Shown piece by piece: positions 32,504 through 40,855 of a stretch of 64,000 bases of DNA (the first letter of the stretch is position 1; the number at the start of each line of letters is the position of its first letter). This DNA is from an uncultured Kocuria sp. Its GTDB lineage: Bacteria > Actinomycetota > Actinomycetes > Actinomycetales > Micrococcaceae. The position numbers were made by a program, and so were the translations under genes. The notes below the pieces were generated by a model that was given only the letters and a program-made list of their open reading frames with translations, was not told the DNA's origin and searched no databases. The stretch is from the NCBI RefSeq assembly GCF_947500125.1, contig NZ_CANMRA010000008.1:1-64000 (forward strand), read 5' to 3'.

Positions 32504-34885
32504 TCAGTGCGCCGCCGAGGTGGCCGGTGCCGGAGCCTGCTCCGTGTCGGCGGCCAGGACCCGGCGCCCCTCCTGGAGCGCCCAGAACACCGCCTCCGGG
32601 GTGGCCGGGCTGGCGAGCTCGACGCTCCGGCGGCCGGGGCCGAAGGCGGCCGCCGCCTCCCGCAGCGCCTCGCGCACGCTGAAGGCCAGCATGAGGGGCG
32701 GTTCCCCCACGGCCTTGGACCCGTAGACGACGCCGCTCTCGGTGGCCTGCTCGAAGAGGTGCACGTTGAACTCCTCGGGCATCTCCGAGAAGCTCGGCAG
32801 CTTGTAGGTGCTTGCCGCCTGCGTGGCCAGCCGCCCTCGGTGCGGGCCGTCGGAGACGTCCCAGCGCAGCTCCTCGAGCGTGAGCCAGCCGGCCCCCTGC
32901 ACGAAGCCGCCCTCGATCTGCCCGACGTCGATCAGCGGGGAGAGGCTGTCGCCGACGTCGTGGATGATGTCGGTGCGCAGCAACCGGTAGGCGCCGGTGA
33001 ACCCGTCGACTTCCACCTCGGAGACGGAGGCGCCGTAGGAGAAGTACTTGAACGGCTCGCCCTGCATCCGGGCGCCGTCCCAGTGCAGCCCCTCGGTCCG
33101 GTAGTACCCGGCGGCCCACAGCGAGATCCGCTGGAAGTAGGCGTCGTGGGCGAGCTCGGCGAAGGACATCTGCCGGTCGTGGAAGCCGATCCCGGTCACC
33201 GTGCCGTCGACGAACCGGACGTCGTCGGGGTGGATGTCGAACTTGCGGGCGGCGACCTCGGCCAGTCGGTCGCGGATCTGCTCGCAGGCGTTCTTCACGG
33301 CCCCGCCGTTGAGGTCCGCCCCGGAGCTGGCGGCCGTGGCGGAGGTGTTGGGCACCTTGTCCGTGCGGGTGGGCGCGAGCCGGACGGTCTCCAGGGGCAC
33401 GCCCAGGGCCGTGGCCGCGACCTGGCGCATCTTGGTGTGCAGCCCCTGCCCCATCTCGGTGCCGCCGTGGTTGATGAGAACGGACCCGTCCTTGTAGACG
33501 TGCACGAGGGCGCCGGCCTGGTTGAAGGCCGTGAGGTTGAACGAGATGCCGAACTTCACCGGGGTGACCGCCAGCGCCCGCTTGGTGTCGGGATGGGCGG
33601 CGTTGAAGGCCGCGATCTCCTCGCGGCGGCGCTCGACCTCGGCCCGGTCGAGCAGCTGCGTCCAGATGGTGCGCAGCCGCTCGGCGTGCCGGACGGGCTG
33701 GCCGTAGGGCGTGGTCTGGCCGGGGACGTAGAGGTTGCGGTGGCGCAGCTCCGTGGGGTCCACCCCGAGCAGCGGGGCGCAGCGGCCCATGACCTCCTCG
33801 ATCACCAGCATGCCCTGGGGCCCGCCGAAGCCGCGGAACGCGGTCTGGGAGGTCTTGTGGGTCCGCGCGATCCGGCCGTGGACCTGCACGTGCGGGATCC
33901 AGTAGGCGTTGTCGATGTGGCACAGCGTGCGCTGCAGCACGGGCTCGGAGAGGTCCAGGCTCCACCCGCCGTCGCTGGTGACAGTGGCCTCGAGGGCCTG
34001 CAGGCGACCGCTCTCGTCGAAGCCGGCCTCCCACCGGGCGTGGTAGGGGTGGCGCTTGCCGGACAGGGTGATGTCCTGGGTGCGGTTGAGCCGCACCCGG
34101 ACCGGCCGCCCGGTGAGGACGGACCCGAGGGCGGCAACGGCGGCGTAGCCGTGCGGCTGCATCTCCTTGCCGCCGAACCCGCCGCCCATCCGCAGGCACT
34201 GCACGGTGACCTCGTGGCTGTGCAGGCCGAGGACGTGGGCGACGATCTCCTGGGTCTCGGTGGGGTGCTGGGTGCTGCAGTGCACCAGGACCTGCTCGCC
34301 CTCGTCGACGTAGGCGAAAGAGGCGTGGGTCTCGAGGTAGAAGTGCTCCTGGCCGCCGAACTCGAACTCACCGCTGAAGCGGTGGGCCGCGGTGGCCAGC
34401 GCGGTGCTGGTGTCCCCGCGGCTGACGGTGGGCTGAGCGCCCTGGAAGCTGCCGGCCTCGATCGCCTCGGCCACGGTGACCAGCGACGGCAGCGGCTCGT
34501 AGTCGACCTCGACGGCTGCGGCGCCCAGGCGGGCGGCCTCCTGGGTCTCGCCCAGCACCCAGCACACCGCGTGCCCGTGGAACATGACCTCGGTGGGGAA
34601 CAGCGGCTCGTCGTGCTTGGTGCCGGCGTCGTTGACCCCGGGCACGTCCGCCGCGGTGAGGACCCGGACCACGCCGGGGACCGCCAGGGCCGGGGCCGTG
34701 CGCAGGTCCTGCACGAGGGCGTGGGCGTGCGCGGCCTGCACCGGCCAGGCGTGCAGCACGTCCTGGTGGCGCACGATCAGGTCGTCGGTGTACAGGGCCG
34801 TGCCCGTGACGTGCAGGGCGGCGTTCTCGTGCGCGACGGGCACGCCCACCACGGGATTGACGGGGCGGTCGGCGAGGGACGTCAT
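32504..34885 (-). CDS. xdhB: Xanthine dehydrogenase molybdopterin-binding subunit
   Basis: The 793-residue subunit carries the molybdenum active site that hydroxylates hypoxanthine to xanthine and xanthine to urate. Visible signatures are LRMGGGFGGKEMQPHGYAA, TAFRGFGGPQGMLVIEE and the active-site Glu region YGSKAVGEPPLMLAFSVREA. NHGGTEMGQGLHTKM is the cofactor contact. The length matches the XdhB type of two-chain bacterial enzymes. The start overlaps the xdhA stop by 4 bp (ATGA), implying translational coupling. Confidence 0.96.
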   Translation of the reverse strand: MTSLADRPVNPVVGVPVAHENAALHVTGTALYTDDLIVRHQDVLHAWPVQAAHAHALVQDLRTAPALAVPGVVRVLTAADVPGVNDAGTKHDEPLFPTEVMFHGHAVCWVLGETQEAARLGAAAVEVDYEPLPSLVTVAEAIEAGSFQGAQPTVSRGDTSTALATAAHRFSGEFEFGGQEHFYLETHASFAYVDEGEQVLVHCSTQHPTETQEIVAHVLGLHSHEVTVQCLRMGGGFGGKEMQPHGYAAVAALGSVLTGRPVRVRLNRTQDITLSGKRHPYHARWEAGFDESGRLQALEATVTSDGGWSLDLSEPVLQRTLCHIDNAYWIPHVQVHGRIARTHKTSQTAFRGFGGPQGMLVIEEVMGRCAPLLGVDPTELRHRNLYVPGQTTPYGQPVRHAERLRTIWTQLLDRAEVERRREEIAAFNAAHPDTKRALAVTPVKFGISFNLTAFNQAGALVHVYKDGSVLINHGGTEMGQGLHTKMRQVAATALGVPLETVRLAPTRTDKVPNTSATAASSGADLNGGAVKNACEQIRDRLAEVAARKFDIHPDDVRFVDGTVTGIGFHDRQMSFAELAHDAYFQRISLWAAGYYRTEGLHWDGARMQGEPFKYFSYGASVSEVEVDGFTGAYRLLRTDIIHDVGDSLSPLIDVGQIEGGFVQGAGWLTLEELRWDVSDGPHRGRLATQAASTYKLPSFSEMPEEFNVHLFEQATESGVVYGSKAVGEPPLMLAFSVREALREAAAAFGPGRRSVELASPATPEAVFWALQEGRRVLAADTEQAPAPATSAAH

Positions 34886-36405
34886 CGGGACACCTCCATG
34901 TCGGGGGCGAGCGCGTTCTGCGCCCAGAACTTGAGCAGGGCCTGCTCGAGCATGGCCGAGCGGTAGCGGGCGCTGGCTCGGTGGTCGTCGATCGGCGTGC
35001 CCTCCCCGGCCAGCGCGGCCGCCGCAGCGAGGACCGTGTCACGGTTCCACGGCGCACCGCTGAGGATGCGTTCCGGGGCATGCGCGCGGATCGGGGTGGC
35101 CGCCACCCCGCCCAGTCCGATCCGCGCGGAGGTGACCGTGCCGGCCTCCACGTGCACGGCGATGCCGACGGCCACGCTCGAGATGTCGTCGAAGCGCCGC
35201 TTGGCGATCTTGTGGAACGCGCTGTACCGGGCCGGTGGCAGCGGGATCCGCACGGCGCGGATGATCTCCCCGGGGCGGCGGACGCTCTGCCGGTACCCGG
35301 TGTAGTACTCGTCCAGGGGGACCTCGCGCTCGCCCCCGGCGGAGGCCAGCACCACGGACGCGCCCAGAGCCAGCAGCGCCGGGGCGGAGTCCCCGATGGG
35401 CGAGCCGGTTCCGAGGTTGCCGCCGAACGTCGCGGCGTTGCGGATCAGGCGGGAGGCGAACTGGGGGAAGACCTGGTCCAGCAGCGGCACCCGCCCGGCG
35501 AGGCCGCGCTCGACCTCGGACAGGCTCAGGGCCGCCCCGATCTCGACACGCTCCTGCCCCACCTCGAGCGTGCGCAGCTGCTCGAGCCGGTCCACCGCCA
35601 GGGTCAGCGGCGGACGGGCGTGCTGGATGTTGACGCCCACGCCCGCGTCCGTGGAACCAGCGACCAGCTGGGCGTCCGGGGTGTCCTCCAGGTGCTCGAA
35701 GAGCTCCTCCAGGGAACCGGGACGGACGAACTGTGCGCCGCCGGCCGCCACCCGGGTGGGCGGGGCCGGCTGCGCGGGCCGGTCCTGGCGCCGCAGCAGC
35801 GGGTCGGCCTCGGCAGGGGTGCCCAGCGCGTAGGCGGCGTCGCGGATGGGGCGGTAGCCGGTGCAGCGGCAGAGGTTGCCGCTGAGGGCGTGCAGGTCGA
35901 AACCGTTGGGCCCGCACTCGTGGTCGGCCGCGTGCTCCTCGCCGACGACCTCGGTGCCGGTCTGGGCCCCGGCGGCCGCCTCGGTGGCCGCGCCGGGGGC
36001 CTCGCGCTCGGGACGGTAGTACTCGGCGGCCATGGAGCAGACGAAGCCGGGGGTGCAGTACCCGCACTGGGAGCCTCCCCGGAAAGCCATCTCCTGCTGG
36101 ACGGGGTGCAGCGCCGCCGGCGTGCCGGTGCCGCCCGCGGTGCCGAGGCCCTCTGCGGTGACGACCTCTTGACCGTCGAAGGCGGCGGCGGGGGGCAGGC
36201 AGGCGTTGACGGAGGTCCACCGGCTGCGTCCCTCGCCGTCCGGCCGGGCCACCAGCACCGCGCAGGCACCGCACTCGCCCTCGGCGCAGCCCTCCTTGGC
36301 GCCGGTCAGGCCCTCGCCCCGCAGCCAGTCCAGCAGCCGGGTGTGCGGGCCGACCTCGGCACCGTCCCGGGCCCGACCGTTGACCGTCACTCGGATGTCG
36401 CTCAT
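34882..36405 (-). CDS. xdhA: Xanthine dehydrogenase small subunit (2Fe-2S and FAD)
   Basis: The 507-residue subunit moves electrons from the Mo site to NAD. The plant-type 2Fe-2S site is GCAEGECGACAV with Cys near 69 (VNACLPP). The second cluster is SQCGYCTPGF with NLCRCTGYRP. The FAD domain has FVRPGSLEELFEHL and RNAATFGGNLGTGSPIGD. About 45 extra residues (AAAGAQTGTEVVGEEHAADH) sit between the GYCTPGF and LCRCTGY elements, an insertion longer than usual. ATG at 36405 lies behind GAGGAGCAGCAGGT. A TGGAA-N6-TTCCA operator lies 215 bp upstream. Confidence 0.95.
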   Translation of the reverse strand: MSDIRVTVNGRARDGAEVGPHTRLLDWLRGEGLTGAKEGCAEGECGACAVLVARPDGEGRSRWTSVNACLPPAAAFDGQEVVTAEGLGTAGGTGTPAALHPVQQEMAFRGGSQCGYCTPGFVCSMAAEYYRPEREAPGAATEAAAGAQTGTEVVGEEHAADHECGPNGFDLHALSGNLCRCTGYRPIRDAAYALGTPAEADPLLRRQDRPAQPAPPTRVAAGGAQFVRPGSLEELFEHLEDTPDAQLVAGSTDAGVGVNIQHARPPLTLAVDRLEQLRTLEVGQERVEIGAALSLSEVERGLAGRVPLLDQVFPQFASRLIRNAATFGGNLGTGSPIGDSAPALLALGASVVLASAGGEREVPLDEYYTGYRQSVRRPGEIIRAVRIPLPPARYSAFHKIAKRRFDDISSVAVGIAVHVEAGTVTSARIGLGGVAATPIRAHAPERILSGAPWNRDTVLAAAAALAGEGTPIDDHRASARYRSAMLEQALLKFWAQNALAPDMEVSR

Positions 36406-36799
36406 ACCTGCTGCTCCTCGGTGCATGCCACTGGCCGCGACCTGGAGTCAGGTGGTTCCCCGGGGTACCGGGAGCTCTCTGGCGGCGGACCAGCGCGATT
36501 CGTCGTTGCTCGCCCGGTAGATAGTCCGCTCGAGGACCCGCCGTAGGCTGAGTCACACCATAACCACGCCGTGACGGGGCCGCAAGAGGCCGGTCGCCAC
36601 CACCGGGTCAGGGTGGATCTGGAAGAATTCTTCCACAATGTGTTGTAGGTCACGTGGATCTCCTCTAGGTTGGCCTCAGCCAAAGGCGGGCCCCGATCGA
36701 CCGGGGCTATCTACCGGGCATGATCTGACAGCCGGGCGGGCCCGCCGACGGACAAGCCGTTTCTCGGGTTCCCCCACGATCCGTGAGGACCTGAGCATC
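36406..36799. other. Divergent regulatory region between xdhABC and guanine deaminase
   Basis: This 394-bp gene-free stretch contains the palindromic operator at 36620-36635. On the deaminase side is a 164-base leader with several potential stems: CCCCG/CGGGG at 36691-36706, and the self-complementary GGCGGGCCCGCC near 36741-36752. An element CTACCGGG at 36711-36718 recurs in the leader of the following permease. I see no protein-coding frame I can support here. Confidence 0.5.
36620..36635. promoter_or_regulatory. Purine-regulon operator, site 1
   Basis: TGGAAGAATTCTTCCA is a perfect 16-bp palindrome between divergent xdhABC and guanine deaminase. It is the most symmetric member of a motif found at seven places in the purine island (consensus TGRAA-N6-TTYYR). 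IclR-family AllR in E. coli binds a related TTGGAA...TTCCAA dyad, so the IclR protein at 53129-53902 is the likely binder. Confidence 0.75.
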
Positions 36800-37297
36800 A
36801 TGTCGACCATCCACGAAACCACTCCGCGCACCCAGGTCCACCTGGAACGTGCCGTCGAGCTCGCGGCGGAGAACGCCGCCGGCGACGGCGGGCCGTTCGG
36901 CGCCGTCGTCGTGACCGCGGACGGGCGGGAGTTCCCCGCCGTCAACCGCGTGACGGCGGACCACGACCCCACGGCGCACGCGGAGGTCATGGCCATCCGC
37001 AGCGCCTGCCGCGAGCTGGGGACCTTCGACCTCAGCGGCGCCGTGCTCTACACCAGCTGCGAACCGTGCCCGCTGTGCCTCTCGGCCTCGCTGTGGGCCC
37101 GGCTGGACGCGGTGTACTTCGCCGCCGACCGGCACGACGCCGCGGCCGGCGGATTCGACGACGCCGAGTTCTACGAGTTCTTCGCCCGGAGCGCGCAGGA
37201 GCGGGACCGGGCCCTTCCGGTCCGCCACGTCGCCCTCGCCACGCGCACGGAACCGTTCGAGGCCTGGGCCGGCAACGCCCAGCGCACCGCGTACTGA
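36800..37297 (+). CDS. Guanine deaminase (cytidine-deaminase fold)
   Basis: The 165-residue product closely follows the Bacillus guanine deaminase pattern: GDGGPFGAVVV, DHDPTAHAEVMAIRSACREL (His 60 ligand, Glu 62 acid-base) and YTSCEPCPLCLSASLWARLD (Cys 90 and 93 ligands). It continues with DDAEFYEFF and ends GNAQRTAY, like the domain-swapped Bacillus enzyme. It converts guanine to xanthine, feeding XdhABC encoded divergently. The ATG at 36800 is used because upstream starts lack the conserved N-terminus; the ribosome site is weak (GAGG 13 bases away). A xanthine/urate-type permease follows on the same strand. Confidence 0.92.
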   Translation: MSTIHETTPRTQVHLERAVELAAENAAGDGGPFGAVVVTADGREFPAVNRVTADHDPTAHAEVMAIRSACRELGTFDLSGAVLYTSCEPCPLCLSASLWARLDAVYFAADRHDAAAGGFDDAEFYEFFARSAQERDRALPVRHVALATRTEPFEAWAGNAQRTAY

Positions 37298-37454
37298 TCC
37301 GAGCACCCCGCCGCCCCGGTCGGCTCCTACCGGGACCACCAGATCTGGACACTTCACGGGAGACCCGCCGGCAACGGACGGCCCGGGAAAAACAGAGGAT
37401 CGCCGGACCTTGCGCAGCAGAGCCGACGCCTGCGCGCTGAAGGAGGCTCCTTCC
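37298..37454 (+). other. 157-base structured leader of the NCS2 permease
   Basis: Between the deaminase stop and the permease ATG lies a GC-rich leader that can form CCCGGT/ACCGGG around 37311-37334. It shares the strings CTACCGGG (37327-37334), ATCTG-GACA and CCCGCCG...ACGGAC with the leader of the deaminase gene. The AGGAGG Shine-Dalgarno is at 37441-37446. Whether it is a riboswitch or an attenuator cannot be decided by eye. Confidence 0.3.
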
Positions 37455-39077
37455 ATGTCATCGACCACACCTGACCGTCCGACCGACGCCCGCGCGGCGG
37501 ACGCCCGCACGACCCCGGCCCGCACGAGCCGCCGTGGGCGCCCGGCGCCCGCGCCCGGACCGGAGGACGAGCGGCTGCCGCTAGGACGCACCACCGCCTA
37601 CGGCTTCCAGCACGTCCTCACCATGTACGGCGCCATCGTGGCCGTCCCCCTCATCATCGGGCAGGCCGCCGGGCTCTCCGGCGAGGAGATCGCCCTCCTC
37701 ATCAGCTCCTGCCTGCTCATGGGCGGGGTCGCCACCGTCCTGCAGAGCTTCGGGGCGCCCTTCCTCGGCTCCAGGCTGCCGCTCGTGCAGGGGGTGTCCT
37801 TCGCCGGGGTCGCCCCCATGCTCGCGATCCTGGCCGGGGGCAACGACCTGACCACCATCTTCGGGGCCGTGCTCGTCTCCTCGGTGGTGGGCTTCCTGCT
37901 CGCCGGCGCGTTCTCCCGCGTCCTGCGGCTGTTCCCACCCGTGGTCACCGGAACGGTGATCACGGTCATCGGCATCTCCCTGCTGCCGGTCGCGATCTCC
38001 TGGGCCGCCGGCGCCGGGGACGGAGGCGCCGCCGACCCCCGCAGCCTCGCGCTCGCGGGGATCACCCTGCTCATCGTGCTGGTGCTGTCCAAGGTGGGCG
38101 TCGGAATGATCTCCCGCCTGTCCATCCTGCTCTCCTTCGTCCTCGGCACGGTGATCGCCCACGCGATGGGGATGGTGGACTTCTCCGGTGTGGGCGAGGG
38201 GGGCATCGTCACCTTCCCGACGCCCCTGGCCTTCGGACCCCCGACCTTCGAGGTCGCCTCGATCATCTCGATGCTCATCGTGGTGCTCGTGACGATGACC
38301 GAGACCACGGCGGACATCCTCGCGGTGGGCGAGATCACGGGGGCCAAGGTCGACTCGAAGCGCGTGGCCAACGGCCTGCGGGCGGACATGCTCTCCTCCG
38401 CGGGGGCGCCGCTGCTCAACTCGTTCACCCAGACGGCCTTCGCCGCCAACGTGGGCCTCGTCGCGGTGACGGGCGTCCGCAGCCGCTTCGTGGTCACGGC
38501 CGCCGGCGTCATCATGGTGGGGCTGGGGCTGTTCCCCGTCATCGGCGAGGTCGTCGCGGCCATTCCCACCCCGGTGCTGGGCGGTGCGTCGATCGTGCTC
38601 TTCGGCACGGTGGCCTCGTCCGGGGTCCGCACGCTGGCCAAGGTGAACTTCAACAACTCGATGAACCTCGTCATCGTGGCGGTCGCCTTCGCCTTCGGCC
38701 TCATCCCCGTGGCCGCACCACAGTTCTACGCCGGATTCCCGTCCTGGACCCAGACCATCCTCGGTTCGGGGATCAGCGCCGCGGCGCTCGTGGCCATCGC
38801 CCTCAACCTGCTGTTCAACGAGCTGACCGCCGGCAACTCCCGGCACCAATCCGTCATGGCGGCGGCTCCGGTGCGGGTCGTCCGGGCGGACACCCTGGCG
38901 CACCTGCGGGAGGGCGACCGGATCCAGGACGGTGCCGTGGTGGACAGCGACGGAGCCGAGGTGGCGGTCGTGGCGGAGCACCACTTCGACGACGTCCGGA
39001 AGATGATCGACGACGGGGAGATCACGCACACGGGGCAGATCCGGACGGTCCTCGCCGCCAAGGACGCGACGGCCTGA
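37455..39077 (+). CDS. NCS2 family purine (xanthine/urate-type) permease
   Basis: The 540-residue nucleobase:cation symporter-2 protein has about 14 hydrophobic segments. Signatures are YGFQHVLTMYGAIVAVPLII, LPLVQGVSFAGVAPML, MTETTADILAVGEI with the conserved Glu, and NSFTQTAFAANVGLVAVTGV, which matches the QTxxxxNxGLVxxT pattern. An N-terminal cytoplasmic tail of about 45 residues is rich in R, T and P, and a C-terminal soluble tail of about 70 residues follows the last helix. Location beside guanine deaminase and xdh supports purine import. It is similar to the second NCS2 permease at 56858-58417 and shares its C-terminal tail type. Confidence 0.92.
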   Translation: MSSTTPDRPTDARAADARTTPARTSRRGRPAPAPGPEDERLPLGRTTAYGFQHVLTMYGAIVAVPLIIGQAAGLSGEEIALLISSCLLMGGVATVLQSFGAPFLGSRLPLVQGVSFAGVAPMLAILAGGNDLTTIFGAVLVSSVVGFLLAGAFSRVLRLFPPVVTGTVITVIGISLLPVAISWAAGAGDGGAADPRSLALAGITLLIVLVLSKVGVGMISRLSILLSFVLGTVIAHAMGMVDFSGVGEGGIVTFPTPLAFGPPTFEVASIISMLIVVLVTMTETTADILAVGEITGAKVDSKRVANGLRADMLSSAGAPLLNSFTQTAFAANVGLVAVTGVRSRFVVTAAGVIMVGLGLFPVIGEVVAAIPTPVLGGASIVLFGTVASSGVRTLAKVNFNNSMNLVIVAVAFAFGLIPVAAPQFYAGFPSWTQTILGSGISAAALVAIALNLLFNELTAGNSRHQSVMAAAPVRVVRADTLAHLREGDRIQDGAVVDSDGAEVAVVAEHHFDDVRKMIDDGEITHTGQIRTVLAAKDATA

Positions 39078-39110
39078 GCGCCCGCACCCCACCTGCGAGG
39101 CCTCGACCAG

Positions 39111-39163
39111 GGGCGTTCCCCGCCTCCGCCCGGCACACCGCCGGGCGGAGGCGGGGAACGCCC
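39111..39163. terminator. Perfect 24-bp hairpin terminator
   Basis: Arms 39111-39134 and 39140-39163 are exact reverse complements with loop ACACC. It separates the plus-strand permease from the convergent 8-oxoguanine deaminase gene and can serve both. Confidence 0.85.
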
Positions 39164-39265
39164 TGCGACGGTGTCCGGGCCGGCCCGATCAGCTTGCTGC
39201 CACCGGGCCGCGGCGCCCCGCCCGGGCCCGGTCCGCGAGCGCCGCGCCCGGCGGGGCCGGGAGCT

Positions 39266-40651
39266 TCAGGCGTTCACCAGGCGGCGGGCCGCCGCGGAGT
39301 GCTCGGCGGTGAGCGCCTCCACGTCCAGACCGGCGATCGCACCGTCCTCCACGAGCCAGCGCCCGCCCACCATCACCCGGTCCGCGCGCTCCGCGCCGCA
39401 CAGCAGCAGCGCGGAGAGCGGGTCGTGGGCGCCGGAGAAGCGCAGCCCGTCCAGCCGGAACATCGCGAGGTCCGCCTGGGCGCCCGGGCGCAGCACACCG
39501 AGGTCCGGGCGCCCGAGCAGGCGCGCGGAGCCGCGCGTCGCCCAGCCGAGGGCCCGCTCCGGGGTCACGGCCTCCGCCCCGTAGCGCAGCCGCTGCACGT
39601 ACAGGGCCTGCCGGACCTCCTGCACCAGGTTGGAGGCGTCGTTGGAGGCGGACCCGTCCACCCCGAGCCCCACGGGGGCTCCCGCCGCCTCGAGCTCCAC
39701 GGCCCGGCAGATCCCGGAGGCCAGGCGCATGTTGGACGTGGGGCAGTGGGCCACGCCCACCCCGGCCGCGCCCAGGCGGACCACCTCGGCGTCGTCGAAG
39801 TGGATGCCGTGGGCCAGCCACGTCCGGTCGGTGAGCCAGCCCGTGGACTCGAGGTAGTCGACCGTCCGCAGCCCGAAGCGCTCCCGGCAGAAGTCCTCCT
39901 CGTCGATGGTCTCGGCGAGGTGGGTGTGCAGCCGCACGTCCAGCTCGCCGGCCAGCACGGCGGTGTCCCGCATGATCTCCCGCGTCACCGAGAACGGTGA
40001 GCACGGGGCCAGGGCGATCTGGGTCCGGGCGCCGTCGCCGCGCTCGTGGTAGGTCCCCACCAGGCGTGCGCTGTCGGCGAGGATCGTCTCCGCCTCCTGC
40101 ACCGTCTGCTGCGGGGGCAGCCCGCCGTCGCGCTCGCCCAGGCTCATGGACCCCCGGGAGAGGACGGCCCGCATGCCGAGGCTCCGGGCGGCCTCGACCT
40201 GCACGTCGATCGAGTGCTCCATGCCGCCGGGGAACAGGTAGTGGTGGTCGGCCGCCGTGGTGCAGCCCGAGAGCAGCAGCTCCGCCATCGCCACCGTGGT
40301 CGCGAGCTGCAGGTCGTGGGGGCGCAGGCGGGCCCACACGGGGTAAAGGTCCCGCAGCCACGGGAACAGGGGGACGCTGACCACGGGCGCCCAGGCGCGC
40401 GTGAGCGTCTGGTAGAAGTGGTGGTGCGTGTTGATCAGCCCGGGCACCACCACGTGCTCCCGGGCGTCGAGGACCGCGCACGGAACGGTCGGGACTCCGC
40501 CGGCCGGGACCAGCTCCACCACGGTGCCGGAGTCGGTGTCCACCACGACACCGCCGGCCGTGTCCGCGGAGGCGTCCTCGCCGGTGTACAGGGCCAGGGG
40601 CTCGCGCAGCCACAGCAGGTGGGAGCCGGGGTTCGAGGTGTGGGGACGCAC
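39266..40651 (-). CDS. 8-oxoguanine deaminase (amidohydrolase superfamily)
   Basis: The 461-residue amidohydrolase has metal ligands in GLINTHHHFYQTL, RLHTHLAETIDEEDF and WLAHGIHF, with the substrate-binding HCPTSNMRLASG and catalytic Asp in GVDGSASNDASNLVQ. These motifs match the subgroup that contains Pseudomonas Pa0142, which deaminates 8-oxoguanine to urate; triazine hydrolases are close relatives, so specificity is probable rather than certain. Producing urate fits the cluster. GTG at 40651 follows GGAGAA. It is the last gene of a minus-strand run after allantoinase (204-bp gap). Confidence 0.88.
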   Translation of the reverse strand: MRPHTSNPGSHLLWLREPLALYTGEDASADTAGGVVVDTDSGTVVELVPAGGVPTVPCAVLDAREHVVVPGLINTHHHFYQTLTRAWAPVVSVPLFPWLRDLYPVWARLRPHDLQLATTVAMAELLLSGCTTAADHHYLFPGGMEHSIDVQVEAARSLGMRAVLSRGSMSLGERDGGLPPQQTVQEAETILADSARLVGTYHERGDGARTQIALAPCSPFSVTREIMRDTAVLAGELDVRLHTHLAETIDEEDFCRERFGLRTVDYLESTGWLTDRTWLAHGIHFDDAEVVRLGAAGVGVAHCPTSNMRLASGICRAVELEAAGAPVGLGVDGSASNDASNLVQEVRQALYVQRLRYGAEAVTPERALGWATRGSARLLGRPDLGVLRPGAQADLAMFRLDGLRFSGAHDPLSALLLCGAERADRVMVGGRWLVEDGAIAGLDVEALTAEHSAAARRLVNA

Positions 40652-40855
40652 AGGGTTCTCCGATCGGTCGCAGGTCTCGTCACCGGCGCCGTGCGCCTCG
40701 TGTGCTCCGAGGGCGGCACGCGGCGCCGCCAGCTCAGTGAGGTCCTGTCTGCTGATCCAGGAGACCGCTCCCGCGGTCCCGGTGACCGTAGCACCGGCGG
40801 ATGTTCGCCTTCAACCGTCCGGGCCCCGACGACGACGGGCCCGTCCGGCGTCCGG

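Noticed and set aside
31754-34966. Plus-strand open frame of about 1070 codons opposite xdhB and xdhA
   Set aside because: It is antisense to clear, motif-bearing xanthine dehydrogenase subunits. Its translation is low-complexity (V/G/L/R/H-rich), as expected for a shadow frame in GC-rich DNA.
36636-36799. Canonical purine riboswitch before guanine deaminase
   Set aside because: TATCTACC resembles the J2/3 consensus, but no P1 pairing with UAUAA-type J1/2 and no GACUA after P3 could be found. It is kept only as a weak leader finding.
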